The notes beneath the pieces are model-generated. The model saw only the letters and a list, made by a program, of their open reading frames with translations. It ran no database searches and was not told the DNA's origin. Made by a program: the position numbers and the translations under genes. This document shows positions 25,742-36,820 of a DNA stretch of 64,000 nucleotides, piece by piece. Source of the stretch: Thalassobaculum litoreum DSM 18839 (lineage in GTDB: Bacteria; Pseudomonadota; Alphaproteobacteria; Thalassobaculales; Thalassobaculaceae); assembly GCF_900102465.1 (NCBI RefSeq), contig NZ_FNBW01000002.1, positions 186,001-250,000 on the forward strand, read 5' to 3'. Every line of letters starts with the position of its first letter. Position 1 is the stretch's first letter.

Positions 25742-26452
25742 ATGGACCTGCCCACTCCCCTGCACGAAGGCCGCCTGATCAGGCGCTACAAGCGCTTCCT
25801 CGCCGATATCGATCTCGACGGCGCGGTGGTGACCGCCCATTGCCCGAACCCGGGTGCGATGACCGGCCTGAAGGATCCCGGCCTGCGGGTCTGGCTGTCG
25901 CGCTCGCCCGATCCCAAGCGCAAGCTGCCCTACACCCTGGAGCTGGTCGAGACCGAAGGCGGGCTGGTCGGCATCCATACCGGGCGGCCGAACGCCATCG
26001 TCGCCGAGGCAATCGCCGCCGGGCTGATCCCAGAGCTGGCCGGCTACGAGACCCTGCGCCGCGAGGTGAAGTACGGGGTGAACAGCCGCATCGACATGCT
26101 GCTGGAAGCTCCGGGCCGGCCGCCCTGCTATGTGGAAGTGAAGAACGTGCATCTGGTCCGCCCGGACGGCCCCAATCCCGGCGCCCACGAGTTTCCCGAC
26201 AGCGTGACCGCGCGCGGGGCGAAGCACCTGGACGAGCTGGCGGCCATGGTCGCGGCGGGACACCGGGCGGTGATGCTGTTCTGCATCCAGCGCATGGACG
26301 GCGACCGCCTGACCCTGGCCCGCGACATCGACCCGAAATACGGCCTCGCCTTCGACCGGGCCCGCGCCGCCGGGGTGGAGGCGCTGGCCTGGGAATGCGA
26401 CGTGACGCTGGGCCGCGTGGTGCTGAACCGCCCGGTGCCGGTGGCGGAATAA
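25742..26452 (+). CDS. sfsA: SfsA family DNA/RNA nuclease
   Basis: A 236-aa protein covering the SfsA family end to end: RYKRFLADI near the N-terminus, [11 protein letters not shown], a PD-(D/E)XK-like core with SRIDMLLE and [10 protein letters not shown], then [11 protein letters not shown]. It was originally linked to maltose-gene regulation in E. coli and shows nuclease-fold features. It is divergent from the solute-binding protein and is followed by map after 70 nt. Confidence 0.94.
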   Translation: MDLPTPLHEGRLIRRYKRFLADIDLDGAVVTAHCPNPGAMTGLKDPGLRVWLSRSPDPKRKLPYTLELVETEGGLVGIHTGRPNAIVAEAIAAGLIPELAGYETLRREVKYGVNSRIDMLLEAPGRPPCYVEVKNVHLVRPDGPNPGAHEFPDSVTARGAKHLDELAAMVAAGHRAVMLFCIQRMDGDRLTLARDIDPKYGLAFDRARAAGVEALAWECDVTLGRVVLNRPVPVAE

Positions 26453-26522
26453 GCCCCGAACCTTGACCTTCCCGCCCGGTGGCAGCAGATTGCAGCCACG
26501 TTACGAAGCAAGGAAGATCGCG

Positions 26523-27326
26523 ATGCAGCAGCTCGCCGAAGCGCGCCAGATCGTGCGCCATGGGCCTGAGGATTTCGAGGGTATGCGCAAGGCCGGACGC
26601 CTCGCGGCCGAGATCCTCGACATGATCACCGACCATGTCGCCCCTGGCGTGACCACCGACGAGCTGGACCGGCTCTGCCACGAGATGACGCTGGCCAATG
26701 GCGCCACCCCGGCGCCGCTCGGCTACAAGGGCTTCCCGAAGTCGATCTGCACCTCCATCAACCACGTGGTCTGTCACGGCATTCCGGGCGACCGCAAGCT
26801 GGTGGAAGGCGAGATCGTCAACATCGACGTGACCGTGATCCTCGACGGCTGGCACGGCGACAGCAGCCGCATGTACCTCGTCGGCGACAAGATCCCGGTG
26901 AAGGCCAAGCGGCTGGTGGAGGTGACCTACGACGCCATGATGCTGGGCATCGAGGTGATCCGTCCGGGCGTGCATCTGGGCGCCATCGGCCACCGCATCC
27001 AGACCTTCGCCGAGGGGCAGCGCTTCTCGGTGGTGCGCGACTTCTGCGGGCATGGCCTGGGCCGCACCTTCCACGCGCCGCCGAGCGTGCTGCATTACGG
27101 CCACCCGACCGACGGCCCGATGCTGGAGCCGGGCATGTTCTTCACCGTCGAGCCGATGATCAATGCCGGCAAGTTCGCGGTGAAGATCCTGGAGGACGGC
27201 TGGACGGCGGTGACCCGCGACCGGTCGCTGTCGGCCCAGTTCGAGCACTCGATCGGCGTGACCGAGACCGGGTTCGAGATCTTCACCCTGTCGCCCAAGG
27301 GCTATACCAAGCCGCCGTACATTTGA
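26523..27326 (+). CDS. map: Type I methionine aminopeptidase
   Basis: A 267-aa cytosolic enzyme removing initiator methionine. Metal ligands are visible in NIDVT (Asp), HGDSSR (Asp), CGHGLG (His), TVEPM (Glu) and QFEHS (Glu). AAGGAAG lies 6 nt before the ATG at 26523; an upstream in-frame ATG-less extension to 26463 has no site. Confidence 0.96.
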   Translation: MQQLAEARQIVRHGPEDFEGMRKAGRLAAEILDMITDHVAPGVTTDELDRLCHEMTLANGATPAPLGYKGFPKSICTSINHVVCHGIPGDRKLVEGEIVNIDVTVILDGWHGDSSRMYLVGDKIPVKAKRLVEVTYDAMMLGIEVIRPGVHLGAIGHRIQTFAEGQRFSVVRDFCGHGLGRTFHAPPSVLHYGHPTDGPMLEPGMFFTVEPMINAGKFAVKILEDGWTAVTRDRSLSAQFEHSIGVTETGFEIFTLSPKGYTKPPYI

Positions 27327-27379
27327 GAAATCCCCCGTCGTCCCGACGCACGTCAGGACCGAGCTGCGGGCGTTCGAGT

Positions 27380-27407
27380 CGTCATCCTGACGTGCGTCAG
27401 GATGACG
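27380..27407. repeat. REP-like palindrome (CGTCATCCTGACG type)
   Basis: A perfect 13-bp inverted repeat with a 2-nt loop in the map-radC spacer. A diverged half-copy (GTCGTCCCGACG...CGTCAGGA) precedes it at about 27337. A related palindrome is at 52336-52355. No T-run follows on either strand. Confidence 0.65.
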
Positions 27408-27486
27408 GGGGAAGGCTGAGTGCCGTCCCATTCCGCCCCCGCCCCTTCCATAGCCCGGCCGTGACCGCGAGCCAGGGAGGTCGGGC

Positions 27487-28185
27487 GTGTATGACGGGTT
27501 GGGCGAAGTGCAGGATCCCGGGCCGGAGGGCCACCGGCAACGGTTACGCAGGCGGTTCCTCGCCGCCGGGGCGGATGCGCTTGCGGATTACGAACTCATC
27601 GAACTTCTGCTGTTCCTGGCCAAGCCGCGCGGTGACGTCAAACCGCTGGCCAAGCGGCTGATCGCCCGGTTCGGGTCCTTCGCCGAGACGATCAGCGCCG
27701 AGCCTCGGGAACTGGCGAAGGTGGACGGCATGGGCGAGGCCTCGGTCGCCGCGCTGAAGACCGCCAAGGCGGCGGCCGACCGGCTGCTGGGCGAACCGCT
27801 GCTGAAACGGCCGGTGCTGTCAGGCTGGAAACAGCTTCTCGACTACTGTCACGCCGCCATGGCGCACGAGCCGGTGGAGGTCGTGCGCGTGCTCTATCTC
27901 GACAAACGCAACCAGCTGATCCAGGACGAGATGCAGGGCCGCGGCACCATCGACCACACCCCGCTCTATCCGCGCGAGGTGGTGAAGCGGGCGCTGGACC
28001 TGGGCGCGTCGGCGCTGATCGTGGTGCACAACCACCCCACGGGCGACCCGACGCCGTCCCAGGCGGACATCTCAACCACGGCTCAACTCAAGGAGGCCGC
28101 GGCGACCCTGGGCATCGTGCTGCACGACCACCTGATCGTCGCCCGGCACGGCCATGCCAGCTTCCGCGCGAAGGGGTTGCTTTAG
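27487..28185 (+). CDS. radC: RadC family (JAB/MPN domain) protein
   Basis: A 232-aa protein: an N-terminal helix-hairpin-helix-like region (KVDGMGEASVAAL) and a C-terminal JAMM metalloprotease-fold domain with HNHPTGDPTPSQAD. The family is widespread, and its role in DNA repair is disputed. The start is GTG with GGGAGG just upstream. It converges on and overlaps the MFS gene by 4 nt. Confidence 0.93.
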   Translation: MYDGLGEVQDPGPEGHRQRLRRRFLAAGADALADYELIELLLFLAKPRGDVKPLAKRLIARFGSFAETISAEPRELAKVDGMGEASVAALKTAKAAADRLLGEPLLKRPVLSGWKQLLDYCHAAMAHEPVEVVRVLYLDKRNQLIQDEMQGRGTIDHTPLYPREVVKRALDLGASALIVVHNHPTGDPTPSQADISTTAQLKEAAATLGIVLHDHLIVARHGHASFRAKGLL

Positions 28186-29456
28186 GACTCGACCGACTTG
28201 CCGTGGGTTTCGCGCACCACCAGGGCGACCAGCAGACCGAAAACGCCGATCACCGGCAGGACCAGGAAGGCGCGCTCATAGGCGGCCGCGGTGTAGACCC
28301 GGGCACCCTCCAGCATCGTGCCGTCCCAGGCGAGGTCGAGCACCCAGCCGAGCAGCGGCTGCAGCACGGCACCGGAGCCGACCACGCACCCGTTGATGAT
28401 CCCGATCGTGGCCCCGGCCGCCCAGAGCGGCGTGTTCTCGCGGCCGACCGAGAAGGACAGCACCATGGAGGAGGCCCCCAGCCCCTGCACGATCAACGCA
28501 GCGGCCAGGGTGACGTCGCTGACATGGGGCAGGTAGACGGCCGCGGCGATGCCGGCGGTGGACAGGATCGCGCCGAGGATCATGAAGGGCTTGCGCCGGC
28601 GATAGCGGTCGGCGAGCCAGCCGAACAGCGGCGCGCCCACGCCCCAGCCGATGAACAGGCAGCTCACCAGCAGCGCGGCTTCGGCCTTGGGATGGTCGTA
28701 GGCCTGCATGACATAGGGCACGCCCCAGAGGCCGCCGAAGGCCAGCATGGCGCTGGTCATGGCCAGCCCGAACATGGCCGCCAGCCAGACCTGGCCGCTG
28801 CCCGCCGCCCGCTTCAGCCCGGCCAGCAGGCGCGGCCGCGGCGCCGCACCGTCGACACGCGGACGGTCGCGCAGGATGAAGCCGCAGGCGATCGCCAGGG
28901 CGGCGCCGAACACGGCGACCACCAGCATCATCGGCCGCCAGCCGAACGCCTCCACCGCCGCGCCGAGGGGCGCCTGACCGGTGATGCCGCCGATCACGCC
29001 GAGCATCTGGGCGCCGCCGCTGAGCGTGGCGAAGCGGTGGGCCGGCATCCAGATCGCCGCATAGTTCAGGGCGCCGGCGAAGCTGAAGGCGCAGCCGAAG
29101 CCGATCAGCATCCGGCCGAGATAGGCCATCCACAGGGTCTCGGCCCCGGCGAAGACGAAGCTGCCGACCGCCACCAGGCCGACGGCCACGGTGATCAGCC
29201 GGCGCGGCCCGAAGCGGTCGAGCATCACCCCGACCGGGATCTGCGAGCCGGCATAGGCGTAGTAGTAGAAGGCCGAGAGATTCCCCACCAACGCCCCGCC
29301 GACCGCGAAGTCGCGCATCAGCTCGTCGACCATGACCGAGGGCGCGACCCGCTGGACGAAGGCGTAGAAGAAGAACAGCGCGCACAGGAACCAGCCGATC
29401 CCGAGCAGGGTGCGGGAGGGCATGGCGGTGGATGGCGGAACGGCGGTCTGGCTCAT
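28182..29456 (-). CDS. MFS transporter
   Basis: A 424-aa protein with 12 hydrophobic segments and the MFS loop motif LDRFGPRRLI after TM2, repeated as ADRYRRRKPF in the second half. Substrate unknown; it resembles the nitrate/organic-anion branch only loosely. ATG 29456 is chosen because upstream residues overlap a predicted terminator. The stop overlaps that of radC. Confidence 0.88.
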   Translation of the reverse strand: MSQTAVPPSTAMPSRTLLGIGWFLCALFFFYAFVQRVAPSVMVDELMRDFAVGGALVGNLSAFYYYAYAGSQIPVGVMLDRFGPRRLITVAVGLVAVGSFVFAGAETLWMAYLGRMLIGFGCAFSFAGALNYAAIWMPAHRFATLSGGAQMLGVIGGITGQAPLGAAVEAFGWRPMMLVVAVFGAALAIACGFILRDRPRVDGAAPRPRLLAGLKRAAGSGQVWLAAMFGLAMTSAMLAFGGLWGVPYVMQAYDHPKAEAALLVSCLFIGWGVGAPLFGWLADRYRRRKPFMILGAILSTAGIAAAVYLPHVSDVTLAAALIVQGLGASSMVLSFSVGRENTPLWAAGATIGIINGCVVGSGAVLQPLLGWVLDLAWDGTMLEGARVYTAAAYERAFLVLPVIGVFGLLVALVVRETHGKSVES

Positions 29457-29500
29457 GACGGAGGGGGACTCGTTCTTGGGGCGGGCCCCAGGGTCAGGGC

Positions 29501-29538
29501 AACAACAAAGGCCGAAGCGAACCCCGTCCGCTCCGGCC
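29501..29538 (-). terminator. Intrinsic terminator after the IlvD/Edd dehydratase gene
   Basis: On the minus strand, GGCCGGAGCG pairs with CGCTTCGGCC (29538-29529 with 29519-29510, one G-U pair) and is followed by TTTGTTGTT. It lies between the dehydratase stop (29603) and the MFS start (29456), so it separates the two transcripts. Confidence 0.65.
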
Positions 29539-29553
29539 CTTCTCTTGTCTAGG

Positions 29554-29572
29554 CCCCGGCGCAACGCCGGGG
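29554..29572. repeat. REP-like palindrome, CCCCGGCG-CAA-CGCCGGGG
   Basis: A perfect 8-bp stem with a 3-nt loop. The arms are related to the CCCCGGA family. It sits next to the terminator at 29501-29538 and has no T-run of its own. Confidence 0.55.
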
Positions 29573-29602
29573 AAGGGGAAGTTTATTAAATGCGCGCCCG
29601 CC

Positions 29603-31339
29603 TCAATGGCTCTCGCGCATCAGCGGGGTGCCGGAATTGCCGACCAGGAAGTCCAGATCCGCGCCCTTGTCCGCCTGGTTGACGGTCTCGACATAGAGCT
29701 TGGAATAGCCGCGGTCGTACGGGCTCTTGAAGGCCGCCCGGGTGGCCCGGCGCTTCTCCAGCTCGGCGTCCGACACGTCCAGGTGCAGGCGACGGTTCGG
29801 CACATCGACCTCGATCATGTCGCCGCTCTGCACCAGGGACAGCGGTCCGCCGGCCGCCGCCTCGGGCGCGCCGTGCAGGATCACCGTGCCGTAGGCGGTG
29901 CCGGACATGCGGGCGTCGGAGATGCGGATCATGTCGGTGATGCCCTTGCGCAGCACCTTCGGCGGCAGACCCATGTTGCCGACCTCCGCCATGCCCGGAT
30001 AGCCGATCGGACCGCAGTTCTTCAGCACCATGATGCAGGTCTCGTCGATATCGAGATCCTCGTCGTCGATCCGCGCCTTGTAGTCGTCGATATCCTCGAA
30101 CACCACGGCCCGGCCGGTATGCACCATCAGCTCCGGCGTTGCGGCCGACGGCTTCAGGATGGCGCCGTCTGGCGTGATGTTGCCGCGCAGGACCGCGATG
30201 CCGCCATTCGGCTTGAACGGTTCCTTCAGCGGGAAGATGACGTCACGGTTGTAGCATTCCGCGTCCTTCACGTTCTCCCAGATGGTCTTGCCGTTGGCGG
30301 TGATCGCGTCCTTGTGCAGGGAGTCGCCGATCTCCCGCAGCACCGCCGGCAGGCCGCCGGCGTAATAGAAATCCTCCATCAGGTGCTCGCCCGACGGCAT
30401 CAGGTTGACCAGGCAGGGCATGTCCTTGCCCAGCCGGTCCCAGTCGTCGAGGCCGATGTCGACGCCGAGGCGGCCGGCAATGGCCTGCAGATGGATGACC
30501 GCGTTGGTCGATCCGCCGATGGCACCGTTGGTCACCATCGCGTTCTCAAAGGCGTCCTTGGTCAGGATCTTCGACAGGCGCAGATCCTCGATCACCATGT
30601 CGACGATGCGCTTGCCGGACATGTGGGCCAGCACGTAGCGGCGGCTGTCCACCGCCGGGATCCCGGCGTTGGCCGGCAGGGACACGCCCAGGCTCTCCAC
30701 CATCGACGCCATGGTCGAGGCGGTACCCATGGTCATGCAGTGGCCGGCGGAGCGGTGGTTGTCCTGCTCCGCGCTCATGAAGGCTTCGATCGACATCTCG
30801 CCGGCGCGGACGGCCTCGGAGAACTTCCAGACATGGGTGCCGGAGCCGATCTTCTCGCCCTTGTAATAGCCGTTGAGCATCGGGCCGCCGGATACGCAGA
30901 TGGTCGGCAGATCGCAGCTCGACGCGCCCATCAGCAGGGCCGGCGTGGTCTTGTCGCAGCCGACCAGCAGCACCACGCCGTCCATCGGCAGGCCTCGGAT
31001 CGCCTCCTCCACGTCCATGGACGCGAGATTGCGGTACAGCATCGAGGTCGGCCGCAGCTGGCTCTCGGAATTGGAGAAGACCGGGAATTCGAGCGGGAAG
31101 CCGCCCGCCTCCCACACGCCACGCTTCACATGCTCGCAGATCTTGCGGAAATGGCCGTGGCAGGGATTGAACTCGCTGAACGTGTTGGCGATGCCGATGA
31201 TCGGCCGGCCATCGAAGACCTCGGCCGGAAAGCCCTGGTTCTTCATCCAGGACCGGTGGGCATACCCGTCCTTGTCGATCTTGCCATACCACTGTGACGA
31301 GCGGCGTTTGCCCTTCATGGGATCGGGACGGTCGGTCAT
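29603..31339 (-). CDS. IlvD/Edd family dehydratase, probably sugar-acid (L-arabinonate type)
   Basis: A 578-aa protein close to L-arabinonate/D-xylonate dehydratases of the IlvD/Edd family: it starts RRSSQWYGK, shares GCDKTTPALLMGA and NMGLPPKVLRKGI, and ends with the DLDFLVGNSG tail typical of the sugar-acid branch. Candidate [2Fe-2S] cysteines lie in FNPCHG, LVGCDKT and SAGHCMT. The family turns aldonic acids into 2-keto-3-deoxy acids. No sugar operon surrounds it, so the true substrate is unsure; dihydroxy-acid dehydratase (IlvD) is less likely. Confidence 0.88.
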   Translation of the reverse strand: MTDRPDPMKGKRRSSQWYGKIDKDGYAHRSWMKNQGFPAEVFDGRPIIGIANTFSEFNPCHGHFRKICEHVKRGVWEAGGFPLEFPVFSNSESQLRPTSMLYRNLASMDVEEAIRGLPMDGVVLLVGCDKTTPALLMGASSCDLPTICVSGGPMLNGYYKGEKIGSGTHVWKFSEAVRAGEMSIEAFMSAEQDNHRSAGHCMTMGTASTMASMVESLGVSLPANAGIPAVDSRRYVLAHMSGKRIVDMVIEDLRLSKILTKDAFENAMVTNGAIGGSTNAVIHLQAIAGRLGVDIGLDDWDRLGKDMPCLVNLMPSGEHLMEDFYYAGGLPAVLREIGDSLHKDAITANGKTIWENVKDAECYNRDVIFPLKEPFKPNGGIAVLRGNITPDGAILKPSAATPELMVHTGRAVVFEDIDDYKARIDDEDLDIDETCIMVLKNCGPIGYPGMAEVGNMGLPPKVLRKGITDMIRISDARMSGTAYGTVILHGAPEAAAGGPLSLVQSGDMIEVDVPNRRLHLDVSDAELEKRRATRAAFKSPYDRGYSKLYVETVNQADKGADLDFLVGNSGTPLMRESH

Positions 31340-31450
31340 CGCGCATTTCCTCCGGTCGAGCGAGAGCGCCGGCCCTTTTTGATGGAATTCTTGGAGGCCG
31401 GCGAGCGGAAGGGTGCGCTGTGTCGGGCGCCTGGGTCAAGGCAGGCAAAC

Positions 31451-31475
31451 GCCGGCGCGAGAGACCCGCGCCGGC
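31451..31475 (-). terminator. Strong hairpin after the aspartate aminotransferase gene
   Basis: GCCGGCGCG (31451-31459) and CGCGCCGGC (31467-31475) form a perfect 9-bp stem with a 7-nt loop, 25 nt past the stop of the aminotransferase gene. On the minus strand only GTTTG follows, so it is a weak intrinsic terminator at best. Confidence 0.45.
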
Positions 31476-31500
31476 GCCAGGAATGCGACAGTTGTAGAGC

Positions 31501-32889
<1,389 letters not shown>

Positions 32890-33480
32890 TCAGTCCAGTT
32901 TCTCGACGTTGATGCCGATGGTGATGGCGCCGATCGCCTGGCCGGTCGCCGGATCGGCGATGGTGGCGTTGACCTGGCTCTGGAACTGGCCGCTGGAATC
33001 GTCGAACTCGACCTCGTCGATGAAGACCGCGTCCGGACCCACCGGATAGGTCTTCTGCCACTTGTCCTCGTCACCCTGCATGTAGTCGGAGGTGACGTCG
33101 CTCTGACCCACGTTCAGGCCCTTTGCGTCCATGACGAAGACTTCCGAATACAGGCCGTCGGAAGCGGCCTTCTTCTTCTTGAGGAAGGCGGAGAGCTTGC
33201 CGGCGAGCACCTTGTCGATCAGCGGCCCGCTGCCGGCTTCGGCCTCGGCGCGCCACTGCTTGTCGAGGGCATCGATCTCGGCCTCCGAGAGGCCGGCGGT
33301 CTCGGCGTTCTGCGCCTTCACGGCCTCGATGACCGTCGGATCGCTCAACCAGGGCCTCACCTGTTTGCTCAGAACGTCAGTAATCTGCGATGCGAAATCA
33401 TTGGCGGACGCTGCTCCGGCACTAAAGGCCACGACCGTCGCCACCACACCCAGCGCTTTCAGATATCGACCCAAGGTCAT
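32890..33480 (-). CDS. Secreted single-Cache (PAS-like) sensory domain protein
   Basis: A 196-aa protein with a signal peptide (cleavage near ASA-ND, residue 27). The rest resembles a periplasmic PDC/Cache ligand-binding domain: an alpha-helical first half, then GLYSEVFVMDAKGLNVGQSDVTSDYMQGDEDKW and the repeat strand ADPATGQAIGAITIGINV. No transmembrane or output domain follows, so it would be a soluble periplasmic sensor. It is divergent from a chemoreceptor gene and ends in an intrinsic terminator. A link to chemotaxis is inferred only. Confidence 0.78.
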   Translation of the reverse strand: MTLGRYLKALGVVATVVAFSAGAASANDFASQITDVLSKQVRPWLSDPTVIEAVKAQNAETAGLSEAEIDALDKQWRAEAEAGSGPLIDKVLAGKLSAFLKKKKAASDGLYSEVFVMDAKGLNVGQSDVTSDYMQGDEDKWQKTYPVGPDAVFIDEVEFDDSSGQFQSQVNATIADPATGQAIGAITIGINVEKLD

Positions 33481-33734
33481 CTAGGTTTCTCCCTTATCTC
33501 TTTATTTCGCCTGCCACATTCTCTGACGGGCTGTCAGCGGACGTAGCTTCGAGACGGACAAAGGAACACTCGTTTCCATGGAAGCCCGACTTCACTTCCG
33601 AAACTGCACTCAAAGGTATTAATAAAAACTAAAAGCCCCGAAAGAGTGAGACAGAAAAGCAATATACTTTAATAAACGTCTTCTTAACGATACGCGAATA
33701 CCGTTAACCGTCGCACAGCGTGAAGGGGCATCAC

Positions 33735-36101
33735 ATGCGCATTGGATTTCGGATCGGAGCAGGTTTCGCTGGGGTCGTCGCATTAACCCTAGTTCTCGGC
33801 GCCACGGGGTGGCTGGCACTGGAGCGGTATTCCGACCAGGTCTCCCAGGCGGACCGGGTCGCCGACATCCAGCGACTGATCCGAAGCGCGCAGATCTCGG
33901 CCAGCGCCTATCGCCTGTCCGGGGAGCAGGCCGCGCGGGACGCGACGCTTGCCCATCTGGAGCAGGCGGCCGCCCTGGCTGAGGCCGTCGGCGAGCAGGA
34001 CACGGCGGGGACAATCCTTGAATACCGCCGGCAGTTCGACACCCTGGTCGCCGCCCGCGCAAGCGCCGACCAGCTGATCGCCGAGATCCAGTCGAACAAT
34101 GTCGAGTTCGAGCGGGTGGCCACCAATATCCGCCGGGATCAGGACAACCGCCGCACCGCGCTGAGCACGCAGCGCGACGCCGCCCTGGCCGAGCAGAACG
34201 AGAAGCTGCAGATCGAGGAACTGACCCGCACGCTGATCATGGCGACGCTGAGCGCACGCCGCGACGAGGCGGTCTATCTGCGGACCCGGTCCGCGGAGGA
34301 CGCCGCCGCCGCGCGGGAGGGCACCAAGGACATGTTCCTGACGGCGATCAAACTGAAAAAGCTCACCGCAGGGACCGACGACGAGAAGCCCGTGGCCCTG
34401 CTGGCCGCGGCGGTCGGCGGGTACCGCAAGGCATTGGAGGCGATGTTCGCCGCCGTCGAGGCGGGTCAGGACGAAACGGAGGTCGTCGCCGAACTCGAGA
34501 GCGTGTCGAAGAAGATCAACGCCTTCGCGACCGCCCTGGCCCGCAAGGAGACCGCCGCCTATGCAAAGGCCCGTGCCGCGGCCCAGGCGGCGACGGCGGA
34601 GGCCCAGGCGGCGTCCGACATCGCCACCCAGGCCGCCGATCTGCTGACGGCGGTCAAGAAGATCGACGCGAACACCAAAGAGGTTGTCGCCGCCAACGGC
34701 CAAGGTGCCGCTGCCATGGCGCAGGTCTTCGCCTTCGGAGCCCTCGAGAACACCATTCGCGCCCTCGCCGGCAGCCTGCCGGAAGGATCGTCCATCGATC
34801 AGTTCAGCGACATGGTGGTCACCGCGAAGAAGAAATTCGACACCCTGGTGACCGCCCTGCAGACTCGGACGGCGGCGGCCGAGGAGATGACGGCCGCGGC
34901 CGCGGCCGTGGCCGAGCAGGTCGAGGCCAGCGTCGCCGCCTCCATCGTCACCCGCACCGACGACAAGCTGCTGTCGACCCTGCTGATCCTGGCCGGAACC
35001 GCCGCGGCCGCGGTGCTGGCCGTGATCCTGGCCCTGTTCCTGGGTCGCGGGATCACCAGTCCGCTACGGGCGATCACCCAGGCCATGGAGCGGTTGGCGG
35101 ATAACGACCTGGACGTCGAGATCCCCGGCGTGAACCGCAAGGACGAGATCGCCGACATCGCGCGCTGCGTGCAGGTGTTCAAGGACAACGCCCAGCGGGT
35201 CCGGCGCCTGGAGCAGGAGCAGGAAGAGGCGGACGCCCGCGCCGAGGCCGAGAAGCGCCGGTCGCTGGAAGCCCTGGCCGCGAGCTTCGAGCAGTCCGTG
35301 GGCACGCTGGTGGCGGGCCTGACCGCCCAGGTGGCGGATGTCCGCGCCCGGGCGGAGGCCATGGCCACGTCCTCGAACGCCTCGCTGTCGCGCGCCGATG
35401 CGGTGGCGGCGTCTTCCGAGCAGTCGACCGCCAACGTGCAGGCCGTCTCCGAGGCGGCCGACGAACTGGCCGCCGCCTCCTCGGAGATCGGGTCCCAGGT
35501 GGCCCGCGCCGCCGAGATGGCCCGGGGCGCGAGCACCCAGGCCGGCATCGGCAACGAGCGGATCGCCGCCCTGGCGGAGACCGCGACCCGGATCGGTGCG
35601 GTGATCGCCCTGATTCAGGAGATCGCCGAACAGACCAACCTGCTGGCCCTCAATGCCACGATCGAGGCGGCGCGCGCCGGCGATGCCGGCAAGGGATTCG
35701 CGGTCGTCGCCTCGGAGGTGAAGAACCTCGCCACCCAGACCGCCAAGGCGACCGACGATATTCGCCAGCAGATCGAGCAGATGCAGGGCGCCAGCGGCGA
35801 GGCCGTCAAGGCGATCGACACCGTCGCCCGGGCGGTCGCCGGGCTGGACGACATGAACGCCGCCGTGGCCGCGGCCGTCGAGGAACAGGCGGCGACCACC
35901 TCGACAATCGCCGGCAACAGCCAGGAGGCCGCGGCTCAGACCTCCAAGGTCTCTTCCGAGATCGCCGAAGTCAGCGAAGCGTCGCGCGAAACCGGACAGA
36001 GCGCCGGTGAGGTTCTCAGCACCTGCAATGTCCTGGAGGCCGAAATGCAAACCCTGGAACGAGAGGTGTCCGGCTTCCTGCAGCGCATCCGATCAAGTTG
36101 A
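33735..36101 (+). CDS. Methyl-accepting chemotaxis protein
   Basis: A 788-aa receptor: TM1 (about 8-28), a long helical periplasmic domain (30-412) rich in Ala and charged residues, TM2 (about 415-436), HAMP (437-490), then the signalling domain with the hairpin tip [21 protein letters not shown] around 632-652. The ligand is unknown. GAAGGGG lies 7 nt before the ATG; GTG 33720 is an alternative. A divergent secreted Cache-like protein sits 254 nt upstream. Confidence 0.94.
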   Translation: MRIGFRIGAGFAGVVALTLVLGATGWLALERYSDQVSQADRVADIQRLIRSAQISASAYRLSGEQAARDATLAHLEQAAALAEAVGEQDTAGTILEYRRQFDTLVAARASADQLIAEIQSNNVEFERVATNIRRDQDNRRTALSTQRDAALAEQNEKLQIEELTRTLIMATLSARRDEAVYLRTRSAEDAAAAREGTKDMFLTAIKLKKLTAGTDDEKPVALLAAAVGGYRKALEAMFAAVEAGQDETEVVAELESVSKKINAFATALARKETAAYAKARAAAQAATAEAQAASDIATQAADLLTAVKKIDANTKEVVAANGQGAAAMAQVFAFGALENTIRALAGSLPEGSSIDQFSDMVVTAKKKFDTLVTALQTRTAAAEEMTAAAAAVAEQVEASVAASIVTRTDDKLLSTLLILAGTAAAAVLAVILALFLGRGITSPLRAITQAMERLADNDLDVEIPGVNRKDEIADIARCVQVFKDNAQRVRRLEQEQEEADARAEAEKRRSLEALAASFEQSVGTLVAGLTAQVADVRARAEAMATSSNASLSRADAVAASSEQSTANVQAVSEAADELAAASSEIGSQVARAAEMARGASTQAGIGNERIAALAETATRIGAVIALIQEIAEQTNLLALNATIEAARAGDAGKGFAVVASEVKNLATQTAKATDDIRQQIEQMQGASGEAVKAIDTVARAVAGLDDMNAAVAAAVEEQAATTSTIAGNSQEAAAQTSKVSSEIAEVSEASRETGQSAGEVLSTCNVLEAEMQTLEREVSGFLQRIRSS

Positions 36102-36172
36102 GGTAAATTCGCCCCAATTACTTGACGAATCATGCCCGACATCGTGAAATTGTCTTCTCTGCGGCGATCTAG

Positions 36173-36820
36173 GTGAAGAGCGTGTCCCCTTCCAAGAGCT
36201 CTCCCGTTGTGGATGCCGATGTGACGACGTCGGGCCGTCTGGTGGGCCTTCCGTCGCTGTCGACCGCCTGGACCGTCACAGTGGTGCCGGGCAACGACGG
36301 CGTGCCGCCGGATATAGAGCGGCGTCGGTACGACGCGACCTACGACAGCCTGGAGGTTCAGGAGCGGCCGCGGCACGACGGTGTCGCCGATTTCGCGGCG
36401 CTCTGGGGTTCCAGGCGCCAGGGTGCCTGCCTGCCGTCGCGCGGGGATTTTCCGGTGGAGGATCTGAAGCGCTGGTTCGGCCATGTGCTGATCATGGATG
36501 TCGGACCGGATGCCGAGGATTTCCGCTACCGGATGATCGGGACCGACATCACCGCCTTCCGGGATCGCGACTACACCGGCAAGTGGATTTCGGAATGCAG
36601 CTTCGGCGAATCCCGGGAGTCCATGGTCGCCACCTTCCGCAATCCCGTCCTCCAGCGCCGACCGGTCTTCCGCTGCGGCTGGGTGCAATGGCCGGTGGAC
36701 GGATCCTGGCGCAGCTTCGATAGTGTCCACTGTCCGCTCGCGACGGACGGTCGCACGGTCGATATGACCATCGGCGTGCTCTACTTCGATGCGTTTCCCC
36801 CGCCTGGACTGGAAGAATGA
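36173..36820 (+). CDS. PAS domain protein (PAS_5 type)
   Basis: A 215-aa protein without membrane segments. Residues about 75-205 match the PAS_5 pattern common in Rhodospirillales: LPSRGDFPVEDLKRWFGH, then FRYRMIGTDITAFRDRDYTG and a closing strand VDMTIGVLYFD. Ligand and partner unknown; no output domain is fused. The start is GTG (36173). The stop overlaps the next start (ATGA), so it is cotranslated with the RraA-like gene. Confidence 0.85.
   Translation: MKSVSPSKSSPVVDADVTTSGRLVGLPSLSTAWTVTVVPGNDGVPPDIERRRYDATYDSLEVQERPRHDGVADFAALWGSRRQGACLPSRGDFPVEDLKRWFGHVLIMDVGPDAEDFRYRMIGTDITAFRDRDYTGKWISECSFGESRESMVATFRNPVLQRRPVFRCGWVQWPVDGSWRSFDSVHCPLATDGRTVDMTIGVLYFDAFPPPGLEE

Noticed and set aside
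29606-31297. A 563-codon open frame on the plus strand over the dehydratase gene
   Set aside because: It is antisense to a fully conserved IlvD/Edd protein; the composition is typical of GC-rich antisense reading.
33600-33640. Possible sigma-28 (flagellar) promoter upstream of the chemoreceptor
   Set aside because: TAAA and a GCC-type element are present but the spacing (about 4 nt) does not fit.
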